From: DTPS01 sp049591295
GTDB lineage: Bacteria > Acidobacteriota > UBA4820 > DSQY01
Length of the DNA stretch: 64,000 nucleotides
Assembly (NCBI GenBank): GCA_049591295.1
Contig: JBAWEQ010000194.1
Span: 1-64,000 of the forward strand
Direction: 5' to 3'
Shown here in pieces: positions 40,451-49,229 of the stretch; positions within the stretch are counted from its first letter, which is position 1; each line of letters begins with the position of its first letter. Both the position numbers and the translations under genes were made by a program. The notes under the pieces are model-generated. The model did no database searches. It was not told where the DNA came from and saw only the letters and a program-made list of their open reading frames with translations.

Positions 40451-41093
40451 TCCCTCACCTTGGGCGGTCGGCAAGCCTTCGCTCCCGGGAGCCTGGGCTG
40501 CCCATTTCCGCTCTCGCGATTGGGGCACGCGTCACGCCGGACCTCGCGTCTACGAGCCAACGAGAGCCGCGACTGCGCCCCTTGGACTGAGGCCACTATA
40601 TAACGCCGATTCCGCGATTGAAATGGTATTGCCTTCGACGGAGGCCGCGCCTTGCGGCGGAAAGGCCTCATCTCCTGAACGAGGAGGGCCCGTCCCTCCC
40701 CTCCCCACGGGCAATGCCCGTCGGGGCCCCACCCCACCCTTGGGGCTTTCTCCCCCGGATCCAGTCCGGGGTCGGAGGCGATCCAAGTCCCTTGGCAGGT
40801 GAAGACCGTCTTGCACAAAAGCCACGTTCCCTCTGCTTGTCGGTGCTACCCCCATGTCCAATCGCGGGATTTGGGTAAAAGAATGGGCCCGGAAGAACAA
40901 TGGCGGCTTGTTTGATGAGTGGCGGATGAGGGATGGGGCCGGTCTCCCAGCATCCCAGGCCCGAATCCCGCATCCCACGCCCCGGCTCCCAACCCTCTCC
41001 GCCCCCTCCCCCTTGGCAGCCTCCCTCCCGTCGGTCTATCCTTGGAGACATCTACTCGTAGGCCGGTTCGCCGTCGAGGGCGGAGGGTGGGAC
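40451..41093. other. 643-base intergenic region between divergent c-di-GMP genes, with several hairpins
   Basis: I see no gene. Inverted repeats include GAGGCC/GGCCTC around 40641-40668, ACGGGC-AAT-GCCCGT (40707-40721) and CCCCGGA-TCCAG-TCCGGGG (40753-40771). TATATA-type -10 sequence lies near 40594-40600. The stretch around 40910-41035 is repetitive, with recurring GGATGAGGGATGGGG- and CCCGCATCCCAC-like words. I looked for a c-di-GMP riboswitch of the GEMM type and did not find its conserved loops. Confidence 0.5.
40753..40771. repeat. REP-like palindrome CCCCGGA-N5-TCCGGGG
   Basis: Perfect 7-base arms around TCCAG. It closely resembles the CCCCGGATCAAGTCCGGGG-type extragenic palindromes that recur in many high-GC genomes (recalled). 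Only one copy is seen in this window, so its repeat status is inferred. Confidence 0.45.
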
Positions 41094-43328
41094 ATGCAGC
41101 GCGCCTCAAGGGCTTATCTTGCGCTCCTCCTGCTGTTCTCAGGAGGACTGTCGCTGCTGCTGTGGCATTTCGGACTTCTGGTGCGCAATCCCTGGGCCGT
41201 TCCGTTCATCCTGGCATTCTTCTTCGTGGCTTATCAATTCGACGTCCGAATCCCCGGCCTGGGAAGCATGAACGTCGATCACGTCATCGCTTTTCCTGCC
41301 GTGGTGATCCTCCAAAATCCGGCGGTCGCGGGAATTCTCGGCGGCATCGGTCTCCTGGCCAGCCGGGTATACCGGCACGGCCCCCGCGGCCTCCGCCTCG
41401 TCCACGCCTGGGGGGTCGTGATGGCCGCCGCCAGCCTGACCCTGGGCTGCTGGCTCTATACGGCCCTGGTGCCGCTGGTAGCCCCGGAGGGCTGGGCCTG
41501 GTTGGGCATCCTGCTCCTGGCCATGGCGGCCGCCAACACCTTCAATTGGGCGGTCTATCTGCTGGGCAGGGCTCTCACGGGAGCGAGCACGAACCTGGAG
41601 ATGGTCTGTAAGAGCTTTCTTCAAAACCAGACGTGGGTGCTGGTGTCGTCCCCCTTCGTGGGGTTGGTGCTCGGCGCCGCCATGGAATTTCGGCCGCTCC
41701 ACCTGCTTCTGAGCAGCCTCACGCTGCTGCTGGTCATCTGGAGTCTCCGCCTGAACGCCGGCCTCGAGGAGAAGCACGAGGCCCTCGTCGGGGCGGCTCG
41801 CCGGCAGGAGTTCCTGCAGCAGCTGACCACGGGCGCCACGGGAACCCTGGCCGACGAAGGGTTTCTGAAGAAGCTGCTGGGCGGGTTGCGGGAGTTCGTT
41901 CCCTGGAAGCGGGCGGTCATCCTGGTGCTCCCTCCGGCGCAGCCGGAGGGCCCCACAATGCATTCCCTGGAGGAGATCCCCATCGGACCGGACCTGAGGA
42001 GCGGGCTTATGGGCTACCTGGAGGATCCGGTACTCCGGGAGCCCAGGCGGGTGGACCGGCCAAACCTCCAGCCGCTCCTGGTGCCCGATGCTTCCTCGCA
42101 GCTCCTGGTTCCAGTCCTCACCGGTGAGCTGGCGCTCGGGCTGTTGGCGGCGGAGCGCGGAGCGCAAGCCGATCCCTTCAGGGAGGACGAGGCCCAGTTC
42201 CTGAGCCTCTCGTTGCACCAGGTGGCGCAGGGGGCACAAGACCAACTCCTGAAGACTCAGCTCATGAGGACCAATCGGAAGCTCGTCCGGCAGACCGAGT
42301 TCCTGACGCGGATACTCCAGATTTCGAACCTCCTCAGGGTGCATCTGGACGTCCAGGGCATCTTGGACAGCGTGGCGAAGGGGATCCGAGAGAGCCTCGG
42401 GTTCCGGAGCGTTCTGATCAGCCTCTACCACGAGGACCGGCGTTTCTTCGAGCGGATCGCGCAGGCCGGCCTGGACGACCTGTGGGAGGAGATTCGGTCG
42501 GTGACCCCGCCGGCGGCGGACATCATGGAATATCTCTCGGAGCGATACCGTCTCAGCGCCTGCTACTTCGTGAGCCACACCGAGGGAAAGCTCAGTCCCT
42601 ACGATATACTCCCGAGTGGCGTCAGGGAGTCCACCCAGCCGGATGACTGGCATCCGGAGGACCTGCTGCTGGTGCCCCTGAGAGACCAGGACAATCGGTT
42701 GTTGGGCATCATTTCAGTGGACGAGCCGCAGGACGGCAAGGTCCCGTCGGGCGAGACCCTCAGGGCATTGGAGATCCTGGCCAATCAGACCGTGTACGCC
42801 CTGGAGAGCGCGCAAATCCACGCGCAGATCAAGCGCCAGGCCGTCATGGACTCCCTGACCGGCCTCTACAATCACGGCTATTTCCAGGAGACCTTCGCCG
42901 TCAGATCCAAGGAGTACGCGGCCGCCGGGATCCCCTACAGCGTGCTGATGCTGGATCTGGACGATTTCAAGCAGATCAATGACACCTTCGGGCACCTGAC
43001 GGGAGATGCCGTTCTGGGGAGCGTGGCCGGCCTGCTCAGCTCCAGCATCCGGTCGGAGGACGTGGCGGCCCGGTACGGAGGGGAGGAGTTCGCGATCTTC
43101 CTGCCTCACCGCACAGCGGAGCAGGCCAGGGCCGTCGCCGATCGAATCCGCTCGCGGGTCGAGTCGCTGCCCCTGCCCGTCGCAGGACTGTCCGCGCCGG
43201 TGCAGGTGACCCTCTCCGTGGGTGTGGCGTCATTTCCGGATGACGGGAAGGACCACCATGTCATTTTAGAGAAGGCGGATGCCGCCCTCTACGCCGCCAA
43301 GAGACAGGGAAAGAACCGGGTCTGCTGA
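41094..43328 (+). CDS. membrane GAF-GAF-GGDEF diguanylate cyclase
   Basis: The 744-residue protein has an N-terminal multi-helix membrane sensor (about 1-220, MASE-like, seven to eight helices), two GAF-type domains (about 235-400 and 420-590) and a C-terminal GGDEF domain (about 595-740). The active-site motif is intact, GGEEF near 661, with DLDDFKQINDTFGH before it and RSED as a possible product-inhibition RxxD site. It should make c-di-GMP. The ATG at 41094 has GGAGGG upstream; the longer open frame lies in the repetitive intergenic DNA. The sensor gene at 43353 follows after 24 bases. Confidence 0.9.
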   Translation: MQRASRAYLALLLLFSGGLSLLLWHFGLLVRNPWAVPFILAFFFVAYQFDVRIPGLGSMNVDHVIAFPAVVILQNPAVAGILGGIGLLASRVYRHGPRGLRLVHAWGVVMAAASLTLGCWLYTALVPLVAPEGWAWLGILLLAMAAANTFNWAVYLLGRALTGASTNLEMVCKSFLQNQTWVLVSSPFVGLVLGAAMEFRPLHLLLSSLTLLLVIWSLRLNAGLEEKHEALVGAARRQEFLQQLTTGATGTLADEGFLKKLLGGLREFVPWKRAVILVLPPAQPEGPTMHSLEEIPIGPDLRSGLMGYLEDPVLREPRRVDRPNLQPLLVPDASSQLLVPVLTGELALGLLAAERGAQADPFREDEAQFLSLSLHQVAQGAQDQLLKTQLMRTNRKLVRQTEFLTRILQISNLLRVHLDVQGILDSVAKGIRESLGFRSVLISLYHEDRRFFERIAQAGLDDLWEEIRSVTPPAADIMEYLSERYRLSACYFVSHTEGKLSPYDILPSGVRESTQPDDWHPEDLLLVPLRDQDNRLLGIISVDEPQDGKVPSGETLRALEILANQTVYALESAQIHAQIKRQAVMDSLTGLYNHGYFQETFAVRSKEYAAAGIPYSVLMLDLDDFKQINDTFGHLTGDAVLGSVAGLLSSSIRSEDVAARYGGEEFAIFLPHRTAEQARAVADRIRSRVESLPLPVAGLSAPVQVTLSVGVASFPDDGKDHHVILEKADAALYAAKRQGKNRVC

Positions 43329-43352
43329 TCGGTCGAAAGGGGAGTAAGAACC

Positions 43353-46100
43353 GTGCACCGACGAGAATGGTCGAGCTTCTTGAGAGTGATGCTGGTCTTC
43401 CTCCTCTGCGGGCCGGTCCTGGGGCTGCCGCGGGCAAGCGCCGCGCGGGTGGCCGGTCAGACCGGCCCCGGGGCACGCCTGAAGGTGGTGGCTTCTCCCT
43501 ATGAACCGTACGTAATCGCCGAGGACGGACATCTCAAGGGGCTGGAGGTGGATCTGCTCGATCTGGTGTGCGCGGCCAACGGGTGGACCTACCAGGTGGA
43601 GCAGCTTCCTTTCGCCCAGATGCTGGACCGCCTGGAGAAGGGCGAGGCGGATGTGGGCCTGGGAGCGATTTACCGGACTCCCGGCCGGGAGGTCCGTCTT
43701 CTGTTCACCGACGACTATGTCGACACGGGGCTTGTCGTGGTGACGCGGGCGACCCGAGAGCTGGCCTCCTTGCACCAACTGGCAGGCTGGAGGGTGGGAG
43801 TGAAGGAGGGGGCCACGGGGCAGCGAGCTGCCCTGAGGATGCAGGCGGCCGGCGACCCTTCGATCACCGTGGTTCCGTTCGGCAGCACGGAAGAGAGCTT
43901 CGCCGCTCTTCGGGCCGGGACGGTGGACGCCGTGTTCAACGACTACCTCAACAGCCTCTTCCTCATCAGCCGGCAGTATGCGGGGGAACTCACCATCGCC
44001 AAGGGCTCCTGGGGTCCGCTCTTTCTGTCGCGGGAGCGGCTGTCCATAGCCTTCGGTCCGGGCCGGGAGGCGGAACGGGCCGATTTCGACCGCGTCATGG
44101 CCCAGCTCAAGAAGGGAGGCACGCTGAGCCACATCCGCAGGAAGTGGCTCCCACAGGTGACGGCACCCGACGTCGGACGGATTGCCGGCTGGATCTTCGC
44201 CGCCGTGGCCATGGTGACCCTGATCGCCCTGATCGTCCTCTGGGCGTTGCGGCGTAAACTCAGGCTGAAGTTTCTCAGGGACTCGGAGCGCCGCTACCGG
44301 GACCTCATCGAGAAGTCCCCGCTGGGCATCTGCCTCGTGCGCCAGGGTACCGTGGTGTACGCCAACCAGGGCGTGCAGAAGCTCTTCGGCTGCGAGTCCC
44401 TCGGCGACCTCAGCAGCGGATTCGTCCAGGCCCTGATCGCGCCCGGAGAGCGCCAGGGGGTCGAGGCCCAGTTCCGGGAAGGGCGAGCGAAGGACGCGGG
44501 CGAGCAGGACTTTGACACGGTGGGCCGGAGGAAGGACGGATCTCTGTTCCCCATGCACGTGCGGTTGGCCCACGTGGATCTCCAGAGCGGCCCCGCCTTC
44601 CTTGCCTTTTTGGAGGACGTGACCGAACGCAAGCGGGCGGAGGCGGCGCTGCGCGAGAGCGAGACCCGGCTCCGGCTGATCGTCGACAACGTCCACGAGA
44701 TCATTTACTACAACGCCCTGGAGGGAGATCCGCCCGCATTGAAGCCCCTGTTCGCCAGCCGCCAGCTGGAGCGCATCCTCGGCTACCCACCGGACTACTT
44801 TAAAAGAGCGGGGCACGATTGGATCGAAGCGGTTCACCCGGAAGACCGAAACTTGGTTCGCCGGACGCTGCAAAGGCTTCTGACATCGCCCGGTCCAGCG
44901 ACCATCGAATACCGATTTCTCCACCGCACCACGGGACAATACCACTGGGTGGAGGACCTGGTCGTTCCGAGGCTGGATGGAGACGGCCAAATCTTCGGAT
45001 TCTTCGGCGTGGCGAGGGATGTGACGGACCGGAGGGGAGCGGAAACGGCGGAGCGCCGCCGCCACCGCCAACTGCTGTCGCTCGTCTCCTCGGCTCAGGC
45101 CATGGGCGGCTTCCTCGATCTGCGCGGGGCCGCCAGGAGCATCTGCGAGGCCGCCCTGCTGGGCGTGGAGGCGCGTATGGCGTGGATCGGCCTGGTGGTG
45201 CCGGAGAGCGTGGAACTCGAGGTGCTGGCGTCGGCCGGCATGGACGAGGGCTACACCTCGACGGTTCACGTACGGTGGGACGAGTCCGCTCACGCGCAGG
45301 GGCCCACGGGAAGAGCCATCAAGAGCCGGCTCCCGGTCATCGTACAGCGGGACGACCCGGCTGTGGCCCCCTGGAAAGAGGCGATGGAACGGCGGGGCTT
45401 CCTGTCCATCTGCGCCTTGCCCCTCCTGTACGAGGACACGGTGCGCGGCGCCCTGACCGTCTACGGCGGTGAGGCGGGCGCGTTCACGCAGGACGCCGTG
45501 GAGCTCCTCGAAATCTTCGCCCGACAGGCGGCCATGGCGGTGGTCAACGCCTCCCTGTATGGGGAGGCAACCGCCACCATCGAGGAGCTGGCAGCCACCA
45601 ACCGCGAGCTCCAGCGAACCAGAGACGAGCTCCTGACCGGGCTCGACGGGCTTCGCCGCAGCAAAGAATCGCTGAGGGCCAGCGAGGAGGCCTTCCGTGT
45701 CCTGGGAGGCCACAGCAGCGATTGGGTGTGGGAGGTAGGCGCCGATCTGCGCTTCACCCACAGCAATGCCTGGGTGTCCAGGCTGCTGGGCTACCGTCCT
45801 GAGGAGATCCTCGGCAGGTCCCTCTGCGATCTGATGCCGCCGGCTGAGGCCAGGCAGGTCAGAAGTCAGTTGGGCGAGGAGGCAGGGGGCAAAAAACCGC
45901 TGCGCGCGGCGTTGGCCGTCTATGTGAAAAAGGACGGCGCCTGGATGGTGTTGGTAACCAGCGCCATCCCCATTCGTGATGCCTCCGGTACCTTCCGCGG
46001 ATACTGGGGCATCGGCCGGGAGGCGGCCGGCCGGGAGGCGGAGGAAAGTCTCCGGCGCGCCTTGCGGGCTGAAGAAGAGAGCCGCGAGGGGATGGATTGA
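43353..46100 (+). CDS. periplasmic-binding/PAS/GAF sensor with no transmitter domain
   Basis: The 915-residue protein starts at GTG with GGGGAG upstream. It has a signal peptide, a periplasmic solute-binding (SBP_bac_3-like) domain (about 40-265), a membrane helix (about 275-297), PAS domains near 305-425 and 433-560, a GAF domain near 567-725, and a third PAS near 772-900. It stops 15 or so residues after the last PAC motif, exactly where a histidine kinase core would normally begin; no H-box or ATPase follows before the convergent gene 18 bases on. It may act by partner binding, or be a truncated kinase. The adjacent cyclase and kinase genes are possible partners. Confidence 0.87.
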   Translation: MHRREWSSFLRVMLVFLLCGPVLGLPRASAARVAGQTGPGARLKVVASPYEPYVIAEDGHLKGLEVDLLDLVCAANGWTYQVEQLPFAQMLDRLEKGEADVGLGAIYRTPGREVRLLFTDDYVDTGLVVVTRATRELASLHQLAGWRVGVKEGATGQRAALRMQAAGDPSITVVPFGSTEESFAALRAGTVDAVFNDYLNSLFLISRQYAGELTIAKGSWGPLFLSRERLSIAFGPGREAERADFDRVMAQLKKGGTLSHIRRKWLPQVTAPDVGRIAGWIFAAVAMVTLIALIVLWALRRKLRLKFLRDSERRYRDLIEKSPLGICLVRQGTVVYANQGVQKLFGCESLGDLSSGFVQALIAPGERQGVEAQFREGRAKDAGEQDFDTVGRRKDGSLFPMHVRLAHVDLQSGPAFLAFLEDVTERKRAEAALRESETRLRLIVDNVHEIIYYNALEGDPPALKPLFASRQLERILGYPPDYFKRAGHDWIEAVHPEDRNLVRRTLQRLLTSPGPATIEYRFLHRTTGQYHWVEDLVVPRLDGDGQIFGFFGVARDVTDRRGAETAERRRHRQLLSLVSSAQAMGGFLDLRGAARSICEAALLGVEARMAWIGLVVPESVELEVLASAGMDEGYTSTVHVRWDESAHAQGPTGRAIKSRLPVIVQRDDPAVAPWKEAMERRGFLSICALPLLYEDTVRGALTVYGGEAGAFTQDAVELLEIFARQAAMAVVNASLYGEATATIEELAATNRELQRTRDELLTGLDGLRRSKESLRASEEAFRVLGGHSSDWVWEVGADLRFTHSNAWVSRLLGYRPEEILGRSLCDLMPPAEARQVRSQLGEEAGGKKPLRAALAVYVKKDGAWMVLVTSAIPIRDASGTFRGYWGIGREAAGREAEESLRRALRAEEESREGMD

Positions 46101-46118
46101 AGGAGCAGTGCCGCGATC

Positions 46119-46955
46119 CTACTGCGCGGGCAGTTCGAGTGTCTCCCACTGGAGGTCGATGAGCGGGGTCTCCTTGCCTTTGTCCGGGCCCATGCCGGGT
46201 TCCACGAGGCGCCCCCGCTGCTGGTCCTCCTTGTCGTAGCAGGAGAGAATCATCTCGTGGAGCTTCTGCTGGGCCTTCGCCTTCAGCGGATCGGCCTCCT
46301 CGGGGTGGAGGGTCACGAAGAAGCGGTCGTCGCTGTCCTGCCCGAGCACTCCCGCCGAGGTGACGTCGCGCACGAGTTCATAGAGCATCCAGGCCGTGCG
46401 GTGCAGAAGGTCCTTGAACCGGGGAACGCCGTACTTACGCCTGAATGCCTCGGCGGGTTCGAGCGGGAAACTGGCGCGCAGGAGCTGGGCGGAGGCGCCC
46501 GCCTCCAGCCTGGCCCGGTATTCTGCCTCCACGCGGCTGGCGTCGGGAAGGCCGGTCCACGACGTGGACCGGCGGCCCGTGACGGCCTCCTGGATGAGCT
46601 GCCCGACGAGCAGCTCGAGCTGCCTCGGGTCGTAGGGCTTGGTCACGTAGGCGTCCGCACCGCAGTCGTATCCCCAGTAGACGTCCTCCTTGAGGTTCTT
46701 GGCGGTGAGCAGAACGATGGGGATCCGCACGAGTTGGGGGTCCTTCTTGAGATCCCGGCAGACCTTGTAACCGTTCTTCTTGGGCATCATGACGTCCAGG
46801 AGCATCAGATCGGGCGGGAAGGCCTTGAACTTTCGCTCGGCCTCCTCGCCGTCCGAGGCCACCATCACTTCATAGCCGAGCAGTTCGAAGTTCATCTTGA
46901 GGATGTCCGTGATGGCCCTGTTGTCATCGGCGATGAGTATCCTCTGGCGCTTCAT
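46119..46955 (-). CDS. response regulator with a degenerate GGDEF-like output domain
   Basis: The 278-residue protein has a receiver domain with D10, D11, phosphoacceptor D54 (MLLDVMMPK), T84 and K106 at standard spacing. After a linker, residues about 130-255 resemble a GGDEF domain: SWTGLPDASRVEAEY where DxLTGLPNR is expected, then a long helix and GQDSDDRFFVTLHPEE where GRxGGDEFxVLLP is expected. The catalytic signature is lost (SDDRF), so it is probably a c-di-GMP receptor or protein-interaction output rather than a cyclase; this is inference. It lies eight bases after the kinase gene and is convergent with the sensor lacking a transmitter. Confidence 0.82.
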   Translation of the reverse strand: MKRQRILIADDNRAITDILKMNFELLGYEVMVASDGEEAERKFKAFPPDLMLLDVMMPKKNGYKVCRDLKKDPQLVRIPIVLLTAKNLKEDVYWGYDCGADAYVTKPYDPRQLELLVGQLIQEAVTGRRSTSWTGLPDASRVEAEYRARLEAGASAQLLRASFPLEPAEAFRRKYGVPRFKDLLHRTAWMLYELVRDVTSAGVLGQDSDDRFFVTLHPEEADPLKAKAQQKLHEMILSCYDKEDQQRGRLVEPGMGPDKGKETPLIDLQWETLELPAQ

Positions 46956-46963
46956 GCCACCTC

Positions 46964-48925
46964 CTAGTCTTGAGCCGGCAGATCCACACGGAAGACGCTT
47001 CCATGCTCGCTTCCCTTGAGGCTGCCCAGGAACTCCGCGTCCTCGGGCGGCAGCGGCGAGTCCACCGAGAGCCGTCCTCCGAGGCGCTCGGCGATGTTCT
47101 TGGCGATGACCAGCCCCAGCCCGGTGCCCGAGACCTGCCCCCGCACGTTGCTGGCCCGGAAGAAGGGCTTGAAGAGGCGCTCACGTTCGGCGGCCGGAAT
47201 CCCCGGCCCGTCGTCCACCACCCGGACCCGGACCCAATCACCCTCTCTCCAGAGCCTGACCCCCACGCAGCCCCCGATGGCCGAGTACTTGATGGCATTG
47301 CCGAGGAGATTCGTGAACAGGTTCTCCAGCATTCTCGGGTCGCCCACCACGGCCAGCTCCTGAATCTCCTCCCTCCACACCAGCAACTTGCCCTGTATGG
47401 TATCACGATAGTTGGCGCGGAGCCTCTGCAGGAGCGCGCGAAGGTCCACCCGCTCCTGCTCGCTGCCCATCTGGTGAACCCGGCTCAGCCGGACCACGTC
47501 GTCGAGCAGCTCGCGGATCTTCTGGCTGTTTTCCACGATGAGGTCGGAGAGCCGCTGCTGCGGTTCTGTGAGCGGTCCGGGGCGTTTGGTGCTGAGCAGG
47601 CTGGCGGCGTTGATGATGGCGGTCAGGGGATTCTTCACCTCGTGGGAGATGATGGAGATGAGATCCTCTTTGAGCCGGTTGAGCTGGAACCAGTCCTGGA
47701 TGTCCTGAGTGACCACCAGAAACTGAGCCCCGCCCGGCCACGGAATCACCTGCACGTGAAACCACCGCCCCTCCATCTCGTACGGGGTGGAGACGGGCTT
47801 CCCCTCGCTCCTGGCTTTCTCGATCAACCCCAGAAGGGCTCGGCCCGCGGGCCGGCTCCCGAAGATCTTCTTCTCTCGCATCTCCACGTCGGTGAGCCCG
47901 AGGGCCCGCCCCGCCGTGTCGTTGGCCAGCTCTATGCCGCCCTCCACGTCCGTCAGGAGAATGCCCACCGGGACGCTCCTGAGAACGTAGTCCAGGCGCT
48001 CCCTCTCCTGGGCCAGGAGGACGAAAAGATCGGCGGACTGGACCGCCCGGCTCCTCGTCCCCCGCCGGCCCTCCCGCCTCATCAGGGCGGCGAAGAGAAA
48101 GTCGGTCATCCGGGATACCAGCCCCTGCTCCCGTTCCGAGAAGGGGCCAGAGGGCCGCAGGATGAGGAGGTACCCGAGAGGCGCAGCGCCGTCGCCCACC
48201 TGCTCGCAGAGGCCGCCGGAAGGCTCGAATCCCAGCAACCCCACCGAGGCCGTGGCCAGGGGCGATCCCCGATCCCATGCGCAGGTCCTTTCCTTGAAGA
48301 GGGCCTGCCAGTCCGATGGGCGCGCGGGTTGCGATACGAGCTGGGCGTCCGGAGCAAGCCGGAAGCTCCGGCCCGAATCCTGGCTGAAAAGGGCCAGGGC
48401 CGAGCTGATGGGACCGAAGATCCGTGTGGCGACCTCGTGAACCGCCGTCGCCATGGCGGCGGGGTCTTCCGCCGCAGACAGCGTGTGGCCGAGTCCCAGT
48501 AGCGTCCACAGGGAGTCGCTGGTGCGTACCAGGCGGTGCCATTCCTCCGTTCGATCCAATAGCTGAATCGCCACGGTCAGAGTCCGCGTGGCGGCCTCGA
48601 CGTCGAGAGCGGCCCCCTGTGGCACCAGCCAGAGCCCCCAGGTCATCCCCGGTGCGATTTCCAGGGAGACGGCCCTGAAGCCTGGACAGCGCTCCGAGGC
48701 CCAGGTGAGGAGTCCATCGAGCCCTTGAGGTCCGTCAATAGAGAGCCACGGGTTGTCCCCCGAGGCCCCCATCTCAACGATTCTCCCGTTCGCGAAGAGC
48801 CTGAGAAGACGCGCGGGAGGGGTCCAGGTCAGGCCGGCGATTTCGGCGAGCGTGTGGCGGCCCTGAATGATCTCGGGGCCCTCCTTGGCGGTCGATTCTT
48901 CGTCTTCCGAGGTCGTGTGGACCAT
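46964..48925 (-). CDS. soluble GAF/PAS sensor histidine kinase
   Basis: The 653-residue protein lacks transmembrane helices. The N-terminal about 120 residues are unassigned. A GAF-like domain follows (about 130-320), a PAS domain (about 335-430), then the kinase core with His near 427 in ISIISHEVKNPLTAIINAAS, the N-box LLGNAIKYS, VDDGPGIP and GTGLGLVIAKN. The ATG at 48925 has GGGGGAG upstream, and a TATACT -10 box lies about 45 bases further up (plus 48971-48976). The response regulator follows eight bases after the stop, so it is the cognate partner. Confidence 0.9.
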   Translation of the reverse strand: MVHTTSEDEESTAKEGPEIIQGRHTLAEIAGLTWTPPARLLRLFANGRIVEMGASGDNPWLSIDGPQGLDGLLTWASERCPGFRAVSLEIAPGMTWGLWLVPQGAALDVEAATRTLTVAIQLLDRTEEWHRLVRTSDSLWTLLGLGHTLSAAEDPAAMATAVHEVATRIFGPISSALALFSQDSGRSFRLAPDAQLVSQPARPSDWQALFKERTCAWDRGSPLATASVGLLGFEPSGGLCEQVGDGAAPLGYLLILRPSGPFSEREQGLVSRMTDFLFAALMRREGRRGTRSRAVQSADLFVLLAQERERLDYVLRSVPVGILLTDVEGGIELANDTAGRALGLTDVEMREKKIFGSRPAGRALLGLIEKARSEGKPVSTPYEMEGRWFHVQVIPWPGGAQFLVVTQDIQDWFQLNRLKEDLISIISHEVKNPLTAIINAASLLSTKRPGPLTEPQQRLSDLIVENSQKIRELLDDVVRLSRVHQMGSEQERVDLRALLQRLRANYRDTIQGKLLVWREEIQELAVVGDPRMLENLFTNLLGNAIKYSAIGGCVGVRLWREGDWVRVRVVDDGPGIPAAERERLFKPFFRASNVRGQVSGTGLGLVIAKNIAERLGGRLSVDSPLPPEDAEFLGSLKGSEHGSVFRVDLPAQD

Positions 48926-49229
48926 GGCTCCCCCGTTGCGGCCCGCTGGGCGTGCGTGCTGAACCCTCTCAGTATAAGGCCGGAGTGGTGCCGAGAAAAG
49001 CGAGACGGGAGATGCAAAACGCAAAACGCGAGATGGGAAACGCCAGACGCGAAACGGGAGACGCGAGGCGCACCGTGCCATCAGGATGCGGGTCACGATC
49101 TCGGTTCCATGCGGGAGGCCCCGACCGAACGGCCGGGGCATTCACCCCACCGAGTTGGGCGGTCCGAGGCGGCGCTTGCCGCCATGCGGGGGCACCGTTA
49201 GACTTGACCCTCGACCTGCGGAGTGATGT
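48926..49229. other. 304-base gap: kinase promoter, degenerate repeats, buk promoter
   Basis: On the minus strand TATACT (plus 48971-48976) suits a -10 box for the kinase gene. Bases about 48999-49070 are a degenerate short repeat built from AAACGC, GAGACGGGAGA and GAAACGGGA words. On the plus strand TTGCCG (49176-49181) and TAGACT (49199-49204), 17 bases apart, form a fair promoter for buk. No coding region is supported. Confidence 0.5.
49176..49204 (+). promoter_or_regulatory. promoter of the buk-iorAB-ptb operon
   Basis: TTGCCG and TAGACT are separated by exactly 17 bases. The expected start near 49211 is followed by GGAG (49220-49223) and the ATG at 49230. The same GTTAGACT sequence occurs at about 53698-53705 upstream of the NYN gene, suggesting a shared -10 form. 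Confidence 0.45.

Noticed and set aside
40451..41093. c-di-GMP (GEMM) riboswitch
   Set aside because: The conserved receptor and tetraloop sequences are absent; only simple hairpins are present.
43266..45761. 831-codon minus-strand frame opposite the sensor gene
   Set aside because: It shows shadow composition. The plus strand has well-formed SBP, PAS and GAF domains.
46064..46118. Frameshift hiding the kinase domain of the sensor
   Set aside because: Only 18 bases separate its stop from the convergent gene, and no frame there encodes an H-box or ATPase.
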